Shown here: piece by piece, positions 61,860 through 64,000 of the stretch
How positions within the stretch are numbered: the stretch's first letter is position 1
Layout of the letters: every line of letters begins with the position of its first letter
NCBI RefSeq assembly: GCF_000731955.1
Contig: NZ_JNCK01000001.1
Coordinates: 1,426,001-1,490,000 of the forward strand
From: Halomonas zincidurans B6
GTDB taxonomy: Bacteria > Pseudomonadota > Gammaproteobacteria > Pseudomonadales > Halomonadaceae
DNA length: 64,000 nucleotides
Direction: 5' to 3'
Notes under the pieces: model-generated
What the model saw: only the letters and a program-made list of their open reading frames with translations
Told to the model about the DNA's origin: nothing
The model's database searches: none
Made by a program: the position numbers and the translations under genes

Positions 61860-63139
61860 AACGACTAGCTCCGTTCCTGCTCAGCTGGCTGATGCTGCTG
61901 TTCAGCAACCTGGCCAGCGCGGAACTGACCATCGAGATCACCAAGGGCAGTGATGAGGCGATTCCCATCGCCGTCGTGCCCTTCGCTGGGCAGCAGTTGC
62001 CCGAAGACATCGCTCAGATCGTCAGCGACGACCTGAAACGCAGCGGTCAGTTCGATCCGTTATCGCGCAGCACGCTGATCGCCTCGCCGACCGCCAGCGA
62101 TGAAGTTCGCTATCGCGACTGGCGTGCCGTCGACAGTAACTACCTGGTGGTCGGTCAGGTCAGCCAGACCGATCAGGGCTATCGTATCCAGTTCGAGCTG
62201 ATGGACATCTACGGCGAGCGGCGCATGCTCGGCGAGGCCGTCAACGTCAGTGCCAACCAGTTGCGTTCCGGCGCACATTACATCAGTGACAAGGTTTACG
62301 AGGCGATCACCGGGGTGCGTGGCGCATTCTCGACGCGCATCGCCTACGTTACCGCCCAGGGTGCCGCCGACAATCGTCGTTTCGCGCTGAACGTCGCGGA
62401 TGCAGACGGTCGCAACAGCCAGCAGATTCTGACCTCGCGTGAGCCGATCATGTCGCCGGCCTGGTCGCCGGATGGCAACAAGCTCGCCTACGTATCCTTC
62501 GAATCGGGCAACTCGGCGATCTACATCCAAAATCTGGCGACCAGCCAACGCGTCCAGGTCACCGCGTTTTCGGGTATCAACAGCGCGCCGGCGTGGTCGC
62601 CGGATGGCCGCAAGTTGGCAATGTCGTTATCCAAGGATGGCCAGCCGGAAATCTATGTCATGGACATCGGCTCGCGCAGTTTCCAGCGTCTGACCCGCAA
62701 TGAGGCGATCGATACCGAGCCGTCCTGGGCGCCGGACGGCAACAGTCTGGTATTCACATCGGATCGCAGTGGTGGCCCGCAGCTGTACAGCTACTCGCTG
62801 GGGAGTGGCCAAAGTCAGCGACTGACCTTTACCGGTAATTACAATTCACGCGGGCGCTACTCGCCGGATGGCGAAACTCTGTTTATGATCCATCGTGGCA
62901 ACAAGGGCTTCAGCGTTGCCAAGCAGGATCTGAGCAACGATCGACTGACGATACTGAGCGACTCGCAGTGGGCCGAGTCACCCAGTGTTGCGCCGAACGG
63001 GAGCATGGTAATCTTCGCCACCCAGCAGGGGAACAGCGGGGTGCTGAGCGTGGTGTCGGCCGATGGCAATGCCTCGTACCGCCTGCCCTCAGCCGAAGGC
63101 GATGTGCGGGAGCCCGCGTGGTCGCCGTTCTTGAACTAA
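61856..63139 (+). CDS. tolB: Tol-Pal system beta-propeller protein TolB
   Basis: A 427-residue periplasmic protein. A signal peptide (residues 1-22, cleavage after ASA) is followed by a D1 domain and a six-bladed propeller with repeated SPAWSPDGNKLAYVS-type blades (from about residue 200). It binds Pal and the TolA C-terminus. The start overlaps the tolA stop by four bases. Confidence 0.97.
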   Translation: MKRLAPFLLSWLMLLFSNLASAELTIEITKGSDEAIPIAVVPFAGQQLPEDIAQIVSDDLKRSGQFDPLSRSTLIASPTASDEVRYRDWRAVDSNYLVVGQVSQTDQGYRIQFELMDIYGERRMLGEAVNVSANQLRSGAHYISDKVYEAITGVRGAFSTRIAYVTAQGAADNRRFALNVADADGRNSQQILTSREPIMSPAWSPDGNKLAYVSFESGNSAIYIQNLATSQRVQVTAFSGINSAPAWSPDGRKLAMSLSKDGQPEIYVMDIGSRSFQRLTRNEAIDTEPSWAPDGNSLVFTSDRSGGPQLYSYSLGSGQSQRLTFTGNYNSRGRYSPDGETLFMIHRGNKGFSVAKQDLSNDRLTILSDSQWAESPSVAPNGSMVIFATQQGNSGVLSVVSADGNASYRLPSAEGDVREPAWSPFLN

Positions 63140-63193
63140 GCCCGAACCTACAGTAACAACTGTGTCATTCGAATTTTGAGCAAGGAGTTGACA

Positions 63194-63730
63194 ATGAAGT
63201 TTAAATCGTACGCCAAGAGCCTGGCCGTCGCTGCGTCCCTCGCTGTCATGGCTGGCTGTGCCAGCACGGGCGGCACTGGGGACGGCAGCATGGATGGCAC
63301 CACGCCCGGCGGCCAGGGGCAGAGCGGCGTGACCACCGGTCAGGGCATTTCCGGCGGACAGCCCAGCGGTTCACAGGTAGGTGCCGGCCAGCGCGCGGCG
63401 ATACCCGATGTGCGCACCATCTATTTCGACTACGACAAGGACACCATTCGCCCCGAGTTCGAGTCCGTACTCAATGAACATGCTGAGTATCTGCGCAACA
63501 ACCCCAATGTCCAAGTCGTCCTGCAGGGCTACACCGACGAGCGCGGCACCCGTGAGTACAACCTGGGCCTGGGCGAGCGTCGTGCGCAGTCGGTTGAGCG
63601 TTACCTGAGCGTTCAAGGCGTATCGTCATCGCAGATTGATGTCGTCAGCTACGGTGAAGAGCGCCCGGCCGTGGAAGGCCACTCCGAACAGGCCTACGCG
63701 AAGAATCGTCGCGTGGTCATCGCTTACTAA
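63194..63730 (+). CDS. pal: Peptidoglycan-associated lipoprotein Pal
   Basis: A 178-residue outer-membrane lipoprotein with the lipobox VMAGC (Cys22), a Gly/Ser-rich linker, and an OmpA-like peptidoglycan-binding domain (IYFDYDKDTIRPEF, LQGYTDERGTREYN, NRRVVI). AAGGAG lies seven bases before the ATG at 63194; the longer frame from 63176 is not preferred. It anchors the outer membrane to the wall and completes the Tol-Pal bridge. Confidence 0.97.
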   Translation: MKFKSYAKSLAVAASLAVMAGCASTGGTGDGSMDGTTPGGQGQSGVTTGQGISGGQPSGSQVGAGQRAAIPDVRTIYFDYDKDTIRPEFESVLNEHAEYLRNNPNVQVVLQGYTDERGTREYNLGLGERRAQSVERYLSVQGVSSSQIDVVSYGEERPAVEGHSEQAYAKNRRVVIAY

Positions 63731-63748
63731 GCTCCGGCGGAGTCAAGC

Positions 63749-64000
63749 ATGAAACACAGTCTGAAAGGACTGTGCGGCGCGGGGGCTCTGGTGCTCCCGC
63801 TGTCCGTATGGGCCGCTCCCGTGGTCGAAGATCTCTCGGCCAATCAGCAGAACAACCTTTACCAGCAGACCCAGGCTCGTCCTGAGGCTAGTGGAAACTT
63901 GCTCCTGTTCAACCAGTTGCAAGACAATCAGCGTCAGATTAAAGAATTGCGCGGGCAGATTGAAGAGTTGCGCTACCAGCTCGAGCAGCAGAAGACCCTG
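63749..64000 (+). CDS. cpoB: Cell division coordinator CpoB/YbgF (partial, cut by window end)
   Basis: The first 84 codons of the last gene of the tol-pal operon. A signal peptide (MKHSLKGLCGAGALVLPLSV, cleavage after AWAA-type site) is followed by Gln/Asn-rich sequence and a coiled coil (LQDNQRQIKELRGQIEELR), the trimerisation domain that binds TolA. TPR repeats would follow past the window end. The start is the ATG at 63749, 18 bases after the pal stop. Confidence 0.9.
   Translation, partial: MKHSLKGLCGAGALVLPLSVWAAPVVEDLSANQQNNLYQQTQARPEASGNLLLFNQLQDNQRQIKELRGQIEELRYQLEQQKTL

Overview
The window is high-GC gammaproteobacterial chromosome, most likely from the Halomonadaceae (Halomonas or a close relative). 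I infer this from the housekeeping genes (uvrB, class I fumarase, aspS-ruvCAB, tolQRAB-pal-cpoB), the Asp/Glu-rich secreted proteins and the ectoine-era halophile style of protein composition; no rRNA or tRNA gene was seen that would fix the genus.

Layout. 1-9.6 kb: a broken gene end, one copy of a dispersed repeat, an HMA-like/OsmC pair, uvrB, fumarase, cardiolipin synthase, a HypT-like LysR regulator, a NadM-Nudix enzyme and a YihY/BrkB membrane protein. 10.0-18.3 kb: one 2767-residue acidic secreted protein with a propeller-like N-terminus, an RTX-like patch, a malectin-like domain, a recently duplicated module and three H-type-lectin-like C-terminal repeats. 18.3-50.1 kb: a large exopolysaccharide locus. 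Its plus-strand operon begins with an RfaH-type ops element and wza-wzb-wzc. It continues with a PglK/MsbA-type ABC flippase, glycosyltransferases, a polymerase candidate, a PglC-type initiating transferase, an aldolase/2-hydroxyacid dehydrogenase pair and a UDP-glucuronate decarboxylase. A minus-strand operon supplies UDP- and CDP-linked sugars (wbpM/capD-like, tviB-like, an SDR, rfbF, a SAF-domain oxidoreductase, an rmlC-like epimerase). A further plus-strand pair (tviC/wbpP-like and galE) closes the locus. Two IS1380-family elements sit inside it: one is a deletion derivative that clipped the decarboxylase gene, the other encodes an intact transposase. 50.1-54.7 kb: leucine dehydrogenase, acylphosphatase, nucleoside hydrolase, ribokinase and a 2-hydroxyacid dehydrogenase. 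54.8-64 kb: fmdB-aspS, ruvC-ruvA-ruvB and tolQ-tolR-tolA-tolB-pal-cpoB (cut by the window end).

How the EPS genes fit together. WbpM/CapD-like, TviB-like, TviC-like, GalE, RfbF and UXS proteins make activated sugars (probably UDP-GlcNAcA/GalNAcA, UDP-Gal, UDP-Xyl, a CDP-linked sugar and a 4-keto-6-deoxy precursor). The PglC-type transferase loads the first sugar on undecaprenyl phosphate and the GT2/GT4 enzymes extend it. The ABC protein probably flips it, a multi-pass protein may polymerise it, and Wzc/Wza export it under control of the Wzb phosphatase.

The least understood items are (i) two paralogous proteins of unknown function, one in the early operon and one after the IS remnant, that share an RGQHRIC motif resembling the ParB/sulfiredoxin-fold GxHR signature; (ii) a CDP-sugar module with RfbF but no CDP-glucose 4,6-dehydratase; and (iii) a repeat of about 150 bp present twice in opposite orientation. 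All similarity statements are from reading the sequence; no database search was run.
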